From assembly GCA_015478945.1 (NCBI GenBank), contig JABUQX010078590.1, positions 1 through 31,757 of the forward strand: a stretch of DNA of 31,757 nucleotides, read 5' to 3'. The stretch's first letter is position 1, and each line of letters begins with the position of its first letter. Shown here piece after piece: positions 9,145 to 20,560 of this stretch. Position numbers and translations under genes: made by a program. Origin of the DNA: Trachelipus rathkii. Its lineage: Eukaryota > Arthropoda > Malacostraca > Isopoda > Trachelipodidae. The notes under the pieces were generated by a model. It had not been told where the DNA came from. It did not search any database and saw only the letters and a list, made by a program, of their open reading frames with translations.

Positions 9145-9261
9145 TATATTATATATGTATATATATATATATATAATGTATATATATATATATAATATAT
9201 AACTATATACTATATTATTATATATATTATAATATAATAAATATATATATATATATAATTA
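9058..9261. repeat. (TA)n tract
   Basis: Long TA tract between the GGAGTC-type end and the C-terminus of the hAT transposase pseudogene. Confidence 0.85.
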
Positions 9262-11365
9262 CTTAAGTGGTACTTGCGCGGTCTGCGACTGGCAAAGAGT
9301 TCAATGATACCGGAAAAATCAATGATTTTTGCCAAATGTGTCTCAACAGCCAAAATGGCAGGGCAATTCATCCTATCTTGACACATTGTGGATTCGCAGC
9401 ATATTTTGATCCTAGTTAGAGTGCTGAATGAACGTTCTGCTTGCTGAGCAGTAGTAACAGGTATTGTGCATAATATTCTGAGCGCTATAAGAAGGTTAGG
9501 GAATAGTCCATCAAGCTTCATTTCATGAAGCTTGTTCAGTAGCTGCAGTGGACTAAGTAATGAATCTCCAAGATTGACATCACGAATTGACCTCAAATGA
9601 AGCAACTCTTCCTTAATTTCATTGGAAATATCATTTCTATATTTTTCAACCAGATTTTGTGCACTTCTCTGTAGATTTCCTGCCTCCAAACTCATTTACT
9701 TCCATGTCACTCCGAACAACTCATTCAAACTCTCTGCTGCTTCATAACGCCTACTCAAATTTGATATGACAGAGTCCATAAGTGGGTAAAAAACTGGTCT
9801 ACTGAACTGATCCTCAGGAGAAATCCCTTTTAACTCTTCAGTTGTTCCATCTGGAAAACCTACCCTTCTACGGCGCTTGCTTTCTCCAAAAGCAAATGTC
9901 GAGTCAATGCTACAGTTTTCAGTCAGAGATTTGGCGTCTAATAGCAGATTTTCCCAGCTGTCTCTCATTTTTCACAGCTCCTCAATGAGACTCTTCACAT
10001 TTGCAACTTCAACATCTAATGTGTTGTTCCTCGCCTGATGCACAGTGTTTACGTAGTTGATGCTGGTAAGAATTTTCAGCCATATTACTCCCAATATGAC
10101 ACATTTAAAACTGGCCATATACTTTAAAACTCCTTCAATGTCTGATCGGGTTTCTGACTTCAAGTTTGTCAAGGACAGTCAAAAAGAGCTTTCTGTCTAG
10201 CAGCCATGTCCTTGAGAAAGACCTTCAGGCTATCAATACGAGCTGACCATGTGATGTCTGATAAACTATGCAGTGAATGGCCAGCATAATTTTTCAATAA
10301 TTCCAACCTCTGTGGACTACCACTGAATATTGTATAAACCTTTTGCAGGATACCAAAGAAACTAATGACCTCTGGGCAACATTCACCAGCATGTACACTA
10401 CAGATGTTTAAACTGTGACAGGCACATGGTGAGAAGAAGGCCAGAGGATTTTGTTGCAAGATACGTGTTTGCAAACCTTTACTGGCTCCATTGGCATAAC
10501 CTTGACCGTGGAAGTACTGTGATGAAATTCCTAACTATTTCAGAGTATCGAAGATCAGTCTTGTGAATGCCTCTCCCGTCTTTTGATTACAATCAACATA
10601 TGACAGGAAACCTTCTTTTATGTCATATTTCTCGGTCTTGGCATCTAGCAGCACATACCTGATAATAAACACCGTCTGCTCTACATGTGCAGAGTCTGGT
10701 GTTGCATCTACAATTAAAGAGTAATATTTTTCTGCCTGTATTTCCCCAATAACTGTAGCAGTAACCTTTTTAGCACAACACTGAATAAATTCTTTCTGGC
10801 AGTCAGCATTGAGATAATAAACTTGCATCCAGTCTTCTGTTCTTGCAACTATTTGATTTTTGCTAGATGTTGCTGAAGAAGTGAGTCATAATGATTTATC
10901 AGCTCTAGGATTCTTAGAAAGCTCCCATTGTGGATATCTCCAATCTGGTGAGAGCTTCCTCTGAAAGCTAGGCTTCTTCACCCAGGAAAAGTGTCACATC
11001 TAGTATTCTATGCAGAGTCTTCTTCCAATACTCCACTTCACCTTGTAAGTTCTTTGGCAGCAACTGATTGACCGAAGATCCACAAGTAAGTACGGAGTTC
11101 TCTATATTGCCGCTCACTGATTGAGAACTCTTTATGGACTGGTACTAGAGCCTTCACAAGGGTATAGAACAGTTTTTTGTCAAACTAGAAGTTTCTTCCA
11201 TTGTCTGTCTCCTAGTAACATCCTTGTGGTGATGCCAGTAAGGAACGACTACTGAATGATAACTTTCTAAGCATCCTACATTGAAAACAGAAATGACTCC
11301 ATACAAGCCAATCACGAGAAACTGTTTTACCATTCTTTACATGCGTAATGAGCAAGAAGTGAAGA
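9262..11365 (-). pseudogene. ZMYM1-like hAT transposase (TTF, DUF4371 and hAT dimer regions), broken
   Basis: Read on the minus strand the parts come in family order. Near 11350-11270, KNGKTVSRDWLVW and FCFQCRML resemble the TTF-type zinc finger. Near 11060-10890 come VAAKELTR and LAFRGSSHQIGDIHNGSFL with LELINHYDSLLQQHL. At 10828-10535 KYYSLIVDATPDSAHVEQ is the RNase H-like start of the catalytic domain. At 10520-10400, YFHGQGYANGASKG and FFSPCACHSLN match the conserved GQGYDGA and PCxxHxLN blocks. At 9460-9400, TTAQQAERSFSTLTRIK is the hAT dimerization motif. About 2.1 kb; a full protein would be roughly 650-700 residues. At least six stops or frame changes interrupt it. Such proteins are often annotated as host ZMYM1 or 52-kDa repressor genes, but they are transposases. 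No inverted ends were found, and TA repeat abuts the C-terminus. Confidence 0.82.
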
Positions 11366-12544
11366 AGACGGACAAACGAAATCCTCGCTTACATCATCTG
11401 GAATGGATTGAGGGAGTGGAATGTAACCAAATCTGGATTGAGCAATGTTTTCCAAATCTCAAGTTTTGCTACTGTGTTTCAGATTCTAAGAACGACCATG
11501 TCATAGATTGCATAAAGTCCGTTTTAAAACACGACTAGTTTGTGACCGTCAACACTTGGGACGGATAGAGAATGCGTTTGAGTTAGTAGTGTAGCTTCTG
11601 TAAGCAACGCCGTTTCTCTCACTTGAGCTCATCAGCAGAAATCAGTGGATACCAGAGATTCCGCATCCATGATCTGTGCATTAATGTTAAAATAAGACTA
11701 ACACGGAAACACCAAATGTCAGTTGTTACCTGGAGTTTGGACCAAATTATTGTCAGTAAGGTTGAGTCACTATCGACAACATTTACTCAGCACCAAACCT
11801 ATACCAATAGAAATCTGAGAGAGTTTGGTTGATTTGCTAAGCACTTACATTGTGCTTGGATTAGCCTTTTGCTTCGTTTTTCACGAGCGTCATAGAGATT
11901 TAAAGGAGGTAAATAAAAGAAATTGGAACCTTAAGGACATAGTCTAGTACCATGTAAAGTATATATCGGGTGATAGAGAGTTGAGTCATAAATAGTTATA
12001 TTAGATACTTTATACTATATATAGTTAAACTAATTAGATCAAACTAATTATAATATAATACTATATTATTAAAATTATATAAAAACAATATAATAAATAG
12101 TGAATAATAAGATATAATAAGACAGAGTACGGTTAAAGTTGCGAGAAAGGGGGCGGATCCTGAAAGCTTACTCTGGAGTTATAGGACTCAACCACACACT
12201 GCTTGCCGAAAGGGGAACGAACAACAGAGTCCTCGTGATTTGATAATAGTAATTACAATAATGATAATAGAATAAAAAGATAAGGCAGTAAGTATAATAT
12301 TTATCGTTTATATCTATATTTATATAAAAATATATATTCGAGCGATAATAATTAATAATAATTATAGCAGTACTAGAATATGAGCAGTGAGAGAGTAGGA
12401 GCATTACTGATAATATAGACCTCACCTAGTACTCTATATAATATATAGGTACTATGAATAATATAATAATATATAACGAGATATAATATATATACTATAT
12501 ATACGAGATGTGTCTGAAAAGTATCGAGACGATGGAAGGAAGAT
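11366..12544. other. Unassigned spacer
   Basis: Short open stretches exist on the plus strand at 11281-11538 and 11623-11832, but neither matches a family I recognise, and the first overlaps the zinc-finger part of the hAT pseudogene on the other strand. From about 11990 the sequence is AT-rich, with a more GC-rich patch at 12130-12240. A mariner-terminus-like string lies at 12503-12531 but has no partner. Confidence 0.45.
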
Positions 12545-12612
12545 GAAGTAGAGAGATAGAGAGAGAGATGATGAGAGAGAGAGCGGAGAGGAAGAGAGAA
12601 GAGAGAGAAGCG
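12545..12612. repeat. (GA)n microsatellite, interrupted
   Basis: GAGAGA-rich tract of about 68 bp on the plus strand, with GATGAT and GCGG interruptions. Confidence 0.8.
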
Positions 12613-13479
12613 ATGGGAGTGCAAGTAGAAGGAGAGATTGGTCAACTCTTAGAGATCCAAGAAGCGTTGTTAACAATAAAAGACAAGATCCGTTATCAGT
12701 AGTTATACAGTTGTCGAAGTTGTGTTCATGACAAATTTTATGGACAATATAGAGAGGATTTACATATGCATTAGAAATTGTGCGTAAGCTCATATCGCCT
12801 AATTTTATACAATTCGTCAAAATAACCAGCTAAATTATTATGAATTAATATTGAAATTCTTCAAGATCAAATTTCACATTACAAATTTAGGACCTCCAGT
12901 TGTTGAAAAAAAGTAAGTAAAAAATAAATGGAGGCCAACCAGTGTAAACAGAATAGTGAGCGCACATATAGTCGTCTCCGACAAGTATTTCACCTGCTAT
13001 GATATAACTATTACGTGTAGCCATTAGGTTTTTATAAGAAAATGAGGAAAGTTAAATAAGTTACTGAAACTAGTGTTTTCTAGCGATTTTAAAATACATG
13101 TTTCACTAGTGGAGGCGATGGCATCAAAGTGTCGTACTGAATCATAGGTTTGCTTATAACAAAGGAGGTACGTGAAAAGCATATCAACTCTTGCTCCTTA
13201 ATAGTAGAACCTGGCCCAGCGCTCCCGTATTTTGTGTTGCTGGACCTGTGATTGCATTGTCAAACTATTTAGTGAGAATATATTCTGTCCCACGCAAAAG
13301 AATTCTTTTACTCAACAGGAGGCACAGTGTAAGAGCCTCCCGCAATTGTCAAATGTAAGTCCGACAAAATTTATAACAATCACGACGTATGATGAGAGAT
13401 GCAACCACCGAGCACACATAGCTTTTGAAGACATAGTGCGAAACAGAGTTCAAAGGCGATACTTCTGGTAACTCGCGCG
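12613..13479. other. Mostly unassigned sequence upstream of a hAT remnant
   Basis: A plus-strand open stretch at 13232-13471 (79 codons, Cys-rich near its N-terminus) precedes the hAT dimerization motif and may be decayed transposase, but I see no diagnostic motif. The rest of the interval shows nothing recognisable. Confidence 0.35.
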
Positions 13480-14101
13480 TGAGAATCAGTCAGTCGCCAA
13501 TGCAGACGACACATCTTTCGAGGAAAAGATTCAGATATATTTATCACATTTAACAGATATTCGATAGAAATGCTAGGATTTTGTTTAATGTCTACCTGGT
13601 ATTCAAAATGCACCCACAGAAAGGGTATTCTCAATGATGAAAACTATTGGAACAGAAAAACTAAAGCATGTTACAATATATTACTAGTACCTCGGAGGGT
13701 ATCTTTAAAGGCTCGGAAATAGTGTTAACTACTTGTATTTTAGTGAGATGGATTCTTGCAATTTTTCGAAGTTACCTAAGTTCGAATACAAACCTCTTAA
13801 GAAGATCTTATTCCAGTGACCAAGCCTAAATTGTGGTTACAAATTAAAGTAAGTAGAGAGGTATTGGTATTTGTTAGAAATTAGTTTCACAGACGAGAGT
13901 TATTTTCGTAGTTTGCTAACTCATGATTTAGCTCATATATTATCGTTATTCGGGATCTTATATCTATTATGATTAATATATCGCTATGCACTATTAGCGC
14001 TTATCTGTATAAAGCGTATCAACGTATAGTCCTAGGCTGAACATGATGATTTGTCCCGCATTTTTGATTGCGTTCGAGAATAAAAATCTCTGGCCATCCT
14101 A
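13480..14101 (+). mobile_element. Third hAT remnant: dimerization domain and right terminus
   Basis: At 13592-13681 the plus strand reads LPGIQNAPTERVFSMMKTIG and TEKLKHVTIY; the NAPTERVFSMM core matches the N-A-x-V-E-R-V-F-S hAT dimerization motif, with the catalytic-domain Glu equivalent retained. About 13748-13818, MDSCNFSKLPKFEYKPLKKI fits the C-terminal tail seen in this lineage. At 14049-14101 a run with TTGTCCCGCATTTTTGATTG ends GGCCATCCTA, resembling a hAT right terminus whose inverse would begin TAGGATGGCC. No left end was found. This lineage differs from both other hAT copies in the window. Confidence 0.6.
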
Positions 14102-14291
14102 TTTAAGGGAACCAGAAAAGAACGTCCCAAAACGGCCAAATTTACGCATGAGGACGTGGTTTCAATGTCATATGTATACTATATATATAGTATAGATATA
14201 AGTAGATTATAATATATGATATATATATATATATTATATATATATAGTATATGTATATTATATATATATATATTTATATGATATATATATA

Positions 14292-14331
<40 letters not shown>

Positions 14332-14350
14332 ATATATATATATATACTAA
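14102..14350. repeat. Spacer and (TA)n tract
   Basis: Short unique spacer after the hAT end and then a TA tract from about 14170 to 14348. Confidence 0.75.
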
Positions 14351-15026
14351 ATTTAAATTATTGATACATTAATAATATCACTAAATAAAGATACGAGAGC
14401 AGCAGGTCCAGCCTCTAGAAGAGCTCACATTTGTACCATTTCTCAAAGAAACGACTACAACAGCTTTGAGCCGGGAGAAGAGAGAGAATACGATTGACTA
14501 GTGAGAAGATCCTGGCAATTTTACCGAGAAACCTGTATTAAAAAAAGATGATAAAAAGAGAACAGAAAAAAAGAAGAAAACAAGAAAAAAAAGAATAGAG
14601 ACATACGAGTAAACTACATGAGAACTACAGGTAACCTTGAGAGATAATCATTTATTTGGAATCAGATTGGTAGATTATATATTTGGTCTGTATGGAAAAA
14701 TGTAAAGATAAAAAGCACACAGATTAAACATAATGGCCATAATTAAATTTTTTTCTGGGGGGGTTGCTGAGGAGGACATAGTATACTTCTACTATTAGTT
14801 ATAATCAAATATATGTCATATCATATTCATAGGTATATTGAATACACGTATGAGTATTCTGTAGGTTATTATTATTTACTGTAGTATAACTTAGTAAGGT
14901 TATACTATATAGAGTATAGTATAGTAATATATATAATGATTTGATTATTGGAAATTAATATATAGTTAGTACGTTATAGTATATATATATTATATATATT
15001 ATTTGTAAAGGTATTTATACGAAAAT
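14351..15026. other. Unassigned A-rich and AT-rich DNA
   Basis: A purine-rich A/G stretch at about 14535-14605 and AT-rich DNA from about 14800. No gene or RNA seen. Confidence 0.45.
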
Positions 15027-15260
15027 TTAGGGGGGCCGAGCCGACGGGAACAACAGGGGGGGACGTGTTTTTCCTACCTCGTAGGAGAGAGGGAGACCGG
15101 GAGACCCTCCGGCTGAACCAACCCTCAGAAACAAGGAGTGGGGTTCCGGAGACCCTCCCCGAGGGGGGAAATAGTCCTACCCGTAGTTCCCCGGAAGGTC
15201 TGAGAGACCCCGACTCCTCATCGGGCGGTATTCCCTTGGGTATTCTTTAATTAAAAAAAA
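15027..15260. repeat. GC-rich dispersed module, copy A
   Basis: A sharp GC-rich islet in AT-rich surroundings. It opens TTAGGGGGGCCGAGCCGACG, continues with G-runs and several GAGACC and CCTCC repeats, and closes with GGTATTCTTTAATTAAAAA. Copy B at 24865-24995 has the same opening and closing strings. The 61-codon plus-strand frame at 15065-15250 is Pro/Arg/Ser-rich and not shared with copy B, so I do not call it a gene. Confidence 0.75.
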
Positions 15261-15357
15261 AAGCGAAAATTTTGATAGTCTTTTTATTTAAACGAGTAAC
15301 CAATAAAAGGTTCTCTAAATAGGCTCTCTAAATCATATTACTATAATATTAGCATAA
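15261..15357. other. Linker between GC module and T-run repeat units
   Basis: AT-rich sequence, no feature. Confidence 0.4.
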
Positions 15358-15570
15358 TTTTTTTTTTTTTTTTTTTTTTTACATTTTCTTCCAAAATTTA
15401 CGCAGGATTTCCCAAAAATATATTCCTTTTCGCTGTAGCTATTGTAGTTTTGAATATAATTTTTTTTTTTTTACATTTTCCGCCATAAAATTGACCAGCA
15501 TTCCAGCAAATGTATTCCTTTTCCCCGGTAGCTGTGTAGTTTTTGAGATATGGATTGTGGCTCTTCTAGA
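15358..15570. repeat. Two tandem about 95-bp units, each T-run plus terminal-repeat homology
   Basis: Unit 1 (15358-15459) and unit 2 (15460-15555) each start with a T-run (23 and 13 T), then ACATTTTCxxCCA, and then TATTCCTTTTC with GTAGCT and GTAGTTTT. Unit 2 continues through GATATGGATTGTGGCTCTTC and GAGCTGG. The second half of each unit is homologous to the right inverted repeat of the element at 24579-25252. This makes copy A (15027-15570) a relative of that element with a duplicated right end and no visible left end. Confidence 0.7.
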
Positions 15571-16600
15571 GCTGGATAATAATATATAATAGCCTAATAT
15601 TATGGTTATGTATATAGGTATAACTCGTATGCTACGTTTAATATAGTCATAGTATCTATGCATGTAATAGTATAGGTATATATATTTAATAGGTATGACC
15701 TAGGTAGTATTGTATAATAATTAATAGTAGAGTAAGGAGTAAATATGGATGTGAGATATATATATTATCATTATTCTTCACTTACGATTAAGCTTCTCCG
15801 TATCAGAAAAAGGTAATTTTTGGGATATATTTTTTTCATATTTGGGTGTGTTAAGATTAGTTATAAAGTCAACTATCAGTTTCTGTATTCGATATCGACA
15901 ATTATTTGTAGGAGAAAATATTGCGTATAATATTAACAAGCTCCAAATGCGTTTCCCGTCCTTCTCCTCTTGCTCCCTCTCCTCATATATATATATTATC
16001 TATTATATATATGGACTAATGGTATATTACTCACATTATAACTGTAATACTTAATATAGCAATTACTATGTTAAGTCAGAATCGTTACTAATTATACTAA
16101 TATGAAATAATATATTAGGTACACTTATATATCTATGTACGATAAGTTATTAGTATTATATATATATCGGTACTATAGAATGCACATTAGGGGTATATAT
16201 TGTTACCTGATAAAGCATATTGAGTATAGGTGAAGATATATTATTTCTGGATATGAAGTTTATTTGTTAAATATCTCACATTATTTTGATTATGAGTGAG
16301 TCTAGACATTACCAGTGCCTAAAGTGATCCGCCCATCTGTATCTGCGCATATCCACACTCATTCTCCCAAGACACTCTTAGAGAACACCATTCTTGTGTT
16401 TATACCAGCAGATAGCATATATGCAGCAAGCTTTATTATCCACACCCCCTCTTCTACTACAACATCTAATACATTCCTTCCCTGTATATCCCTATGTGTG
16501 GAAAGAAAAAATTGCCCGTCCATCGTATGTCCCTGCGTGTCGTAGAAGGCAAACTAAGTATGGTGGTAGTTAGGTTAGGCTGCTCACCTACCACTTATCT
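15571..16600. other. Unassigned AT-rich DNA
   Basis: TA-rich stretches at 15570-15770 and 15980-16280. The interval 16300-16550 has more balanced composition and is open on the plus strand (16315-16545) and partly on the minus strand, but no family is recognised. Confidence 0.4.
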
Positions 16601-19600
16601 TTTTTTGCCAGGTAATGCTAATTGCATGCGAGCTCACGACGAAGGTCGTTGATCGCAGTAAGCGGCCGTTCTATATTTCTGCGAAAACTGTAGTGTATCG
16701 TAAATGATTAATATTGGGATTGTCAGGAGGAATAAATTTGAAGAGCGGAATAAATGAGAGAGGTGATGGTGATAGTATTGAAAGGGCAATGTATGATGTA
16801 TGCTAACTGTGACTGAAACTAAAGATGATGAAGCGAAACGGTGAAATAGATGGGGTGTAGTGTGAGAATGTGTTTAGTGTTGGGTTATGATATGAAGATA
16901 GAAGGTGTGGTGATAGAAAGAATTTGCAAATTCTGAGTGAGTGATTTGTGCTAAAAAGGCTATGGTAGATTGTATAAGTAGTGGTGGAGAATGCTGAAGT
17001 GCTAATGTTTTGAATATTCGTACGAAGTTATTGAAACAGGTAATAAAAGTGTTTGTGGGTGATTCGCGAGATATATGCGCCATTCTGGAAGTGCTCATTA
17101 TTGATAGCGAGTGAAGTTTTTCCTGATATAGCTGACTGATGAGTTTTATTGGTAAGTAGGGTGGTTTTCGATAGTCGTTAGATTTGACATATATGAGAGT
17201 TCGGTTCGCCACTTCTAAGTATTTCCTGTTGTTACAGAGTGTTGATTTCCACCAATAAACTCACAAGTTCGAGCCCTAAATTCAGGAAAAGGGTTTGTAG
17301 TGACTTACTTTTCCATTTTGTAATCCATTTGTTCAAATTATTTACTAGGTGGCAGCAAACAGTACGCAGGCTGTTAATGAAGTTGGTAGATGTAAATTCA
17401 GCAGGACATACAGAAGATGGAGAGAATTCCACAGAACAGAACAGAGACATCATTGACACCAAAGAATGAAGCCCCACAGCGAACTAGCCTGGAAGTTATC
17501 CAAATATCAACACAAACTTGTGCGCAGATACACACTCCTGGCTACGGCAAGGGGCGTTCGTGAAGAGGTATGGTAGTACGCAAAATGAAGGTGATATGAT
17601 TGCGAATTCGAGCTACTTTGCCGCTTGAGAAGTGCCTATGAGAATAGAAGAGATAGAAGACTACCACGCAGGTAAACAGTTGTATAAGCCCTTTGGCATT
17701 TTGATCTTTCGACCCCTATACGCAAAAAGCCCTGGGTGATAAACGCCAGTAGCCCCCAGATTATATGAGAGAAGTAATTCCACATACAAGGGGCCATTGA
17801 GTACCCGTAGTGGTCTATTATGCTGTGAGCAACCGATGATGGTATGGAGTAAAAGTACTCGCTTAATGACACGAAATGACCACCGATTAATGTTTAGGGC
17901 TCGAGCAGTCCACTAACCCGCTGTGGTGACATGAGTTTGCGCAAGCCAGTGATTTTTGTTTAGTTGAAAAGAGCCAAGGAATGTGTATAATTGGTGCACA
18001 GGATAGACGAAGAGACCGTCGAACAGAGATAGGAAAGTTATAGAATGCGTTTTAGAGAAGGAGATTTGCAGAGGTTGGGTAACTGTAAAAAGGATAGATA
18101 ATTTTATTTCACACAACGCGTTTGACGACGACGGCATCTCGGACCCGCTTATCACAGATTCAGTCTGAGAAAATAGAATAGGCAAATAGATATTAAGAAA
18201 CTGAGAAAGCATGTCTTGAGAGAAAAGAGAATAGCGAGAATGATGAAATGTGTATTTGAAGAATGAAAGGAGGTCGAGTCCATCTGTATATGAGTGATGA
18301 GAGGGTGAGAGGTGTGCAGGTGAGAGAGTGCGATTAAGTAGGGAAAGAGGTAGATGAGAAGTTAGAGTATAAGACAGTTACGATCGTCCCGGATCATCGC
18401 CTCCCAGGGCACACAGGGACCGGAGCGATTGGGCTGTACGGGAGCCTGAAGGAAACACCACTAGTGTGACAGAAAAGAAGAGAGAAGTTGCCGCCATCAA
18501 ACAACAAGCGCGTGATATTAGTAGAAAGATTTAGGTAAAAGCATAGCGTAGTGACAGTAATTAAGCAAGAGAAAGACAGCAAACCCAAAGCGAGGGGAAA
18601 GACTTGTAAGAGCGTGGGACGCGTGCTATAACTCGGTCAAACTGCTTTGGATCTCAGTGTCCGAAAGGGCCACCACGCACGTCTCCCCGTAGTTTCCTAA
18701 TGAGCTGATAAACTCATAAATCGGGTTTAGATATTGATAGTGATAGAATATGCCAGAGAAAAACACTCGAGCGACTGAATACGTGTACTGGACTGATCGG
18801 AAAGGAACGGGAAGGTTACAGATTCTAAGAGAGGTGCAGTAGTTGAGAGCAGGGTATTCAAAGATACTTTTAGAGATATAGCTACGCAAGAAATGCTAAT
18901 CGAGCAACGGATATGGTAGGACTGAGATAGCGAGATGTCAAGGCAGTGCTTTCCCTTTTGATTTGAAATTGATGGAGTTGCTGGGAACAGTGTACGAGGT
19001 TGCCGAGCTCGTTCCAACACTTGAGGGATAAGTTGTCATGAGTATTTGGAAGACATGAGAAGGGAGTACCAGTTGAACGAGGGGCGGTGGATTTTGTCAT
19101 CGGCGAGATCACTTCCTTTTGTCACAACTATGGGGAGTATATATTCACAGGGAGCGTATATATATGTTGTGCGTGCGGAGCGCGGTACGCGGAGCTTCAT
19201 AGATTTCATGCGACGCTGAGGTGCGCGACCGACTCAAAATGTGGACGAGCGATATAAGAGCATAGTGTATCACTGAGAAGAGATGAAGGAAGGAGGAAGA
19301 GAAAGTGCCCAGACATCGTCTAGGTCTCGAGGGTTAGGGAAAACAGAGCGAAGTCGACGGGATGACCAGAATTCGAGCCGTTCAGCGTAGAGAATTAACG
19401 GAGAGGAAGAGGCGAGTCGAGGAGCGAGGTGAGAGAGCAGTGAGAGTGTATATATTTGCGGAGTAGGAGTGTAGTGCAAGTGTGCACAGAGAAGCAGCGC
19501 ACTGTCAGTCTAGAGCGTTACACAGAGAGAGAGAGCGGCGACTGTCTATGGACTAGAGAATGCGCCGTACTTGCTCGTAGGGGCTCACTAGACCCAGATG

Positions 19601-19830
19601 TCTCAAGCTATATCAGATAAGAGAGAGTGAGTTGACGACGCGAGAGCGAGTTTTCGTTACACTAGGCCCGGCACGCAGAGCGCCTGAGTATATTATGCAG
19701 CTGTGACATAGGTCGCCAAGGACGGATAACAGCATCTATCACGCAGCGCTGAGTACCTGAGGTTTCAGAGCGATGAGGAGCTTTAGAAAAATATATATAA
19801 CAGAGATGTAGTCTGAGAGAGAGGCGAGTA
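16601..19830. other. Purine-rich (G/A) plus strand, no recognised gene
   Basis: The plus strand is strongly enriched in G and A, increasingly so from about 18200 to 19700 (GAGAG, GGAGAG and AGAGTG strings). Open stretches occur on the minus strand (16874-17212, 17913-18212, 18727-19020) and on the plus strand (17239-17469), but low pyrimidine content alone makes minus-strand Ser/Leu/Phe-rich frames likely. No domain, signal or membrane pattern convinces me that any is a gene. Confidence 0.4.
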
Positions 19831-20560
19831 TATATTGAGGAACATTGCTGTACGAGCTTATATTATTATCTCTCTTTACTCTTTTAATCTTATATCATCC
19901 CTATCATTTTTATTCCTTTCTTGTGGAGGTTCGAGAGTTGTTTCGTATCTTCTAACGTGTAAAGGAGGTTTTACACTTCTCTTTATTCTTGTACAATTTA
20001 TCTGTTGTCTTGGCTGTGTTGTTTTTTTAATACATATATGAGAACAGTGCCGAGCGTTGACCTAGAATCATTAGTGACCCAACATGATCTCCTTGCATTT
20101 CTATTAATAAATAACTTTGAGAGCGTGAGTGCGAGTGTGTGATAATAATTGATGTTTATAAGATGGTGTCTTCTTTATATTACATTAAATTATTTTGGAT
20201 GTAATTTTATTTAGGCGTTATTATATTTCAAATTACCTGGAAATCCTTGGGGAATTGAATTCTCATTTATGTATTTGATCCATTATTATTACTATTATTA
20301 TTATATTATTAATCTAGTATAATTTACTTATATTTTATTATATTATATCTTTTTAGTGATGAGGTGAGTGAGAGTTATTTTGATTATCTTACTTATTATT
20401 ATAATTTATAGAGGGTAGTGTTATGTATTATATCAAGACGACTTCAAGGAGGCAAAAGAATGAGTTGAGCGCTTTTAAATAGATGGCGAGGCGGAAGAGC
20501 GCCGAGGATCTTCTGCCTCGTGCAAGCCTCTATTGAGTACGGTAAGTCATGATGCGATAT
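19831..20560. other. Unassigned; T-rich stretch and a candidate exon end
   Basis: A T-rich plus-strand stretch at 19855-20040 gives a hydrophobic 68-codon frame that is probably compositional. GC-richer sequence at 20440-20545 ends in TACGGTAAGT, a strong match to a 5' splice site (donor GT at about 20542). An ATG at 20482 opens 17 codons (MARRKSAEDLLPRASLY) and then a stop before the donor. No acceptor or continuing exon is identified. Confidence 0.25.

Noticed and set aside
11281..11832. Plus-strand open frames as a separate gene
   Set aside because: The first overlaps the zinc-finger part of the hAT pseudogene on the other strand; neither resembles a known family.
12503..12531. Mariner-terminus-like string GATGTGTCTGAAAAGTATCG
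   Set aside because: Looks like a mariner end, but no inverse partner or transposase was found nearby.
15065..15250. 61-codon Pro/Arg-rich open frame in GC module A
   Set aside because: Not preserved in copy B, and stop codons are rare by chance in GC-rich DNA.
17129..17165. CTGATGAG resembling a hammerhead core
   Set aside because: No following GAAA and no pairing stem.
16874..19112. Several minus-strand Ser/Leu/Phe-rich open frames as candidate genes
   Set aside because: The purine-rich plus strand makes pyrimidine-rich, stop-poor minus frames likely; no motif, start context or neighbouring exon supports them.
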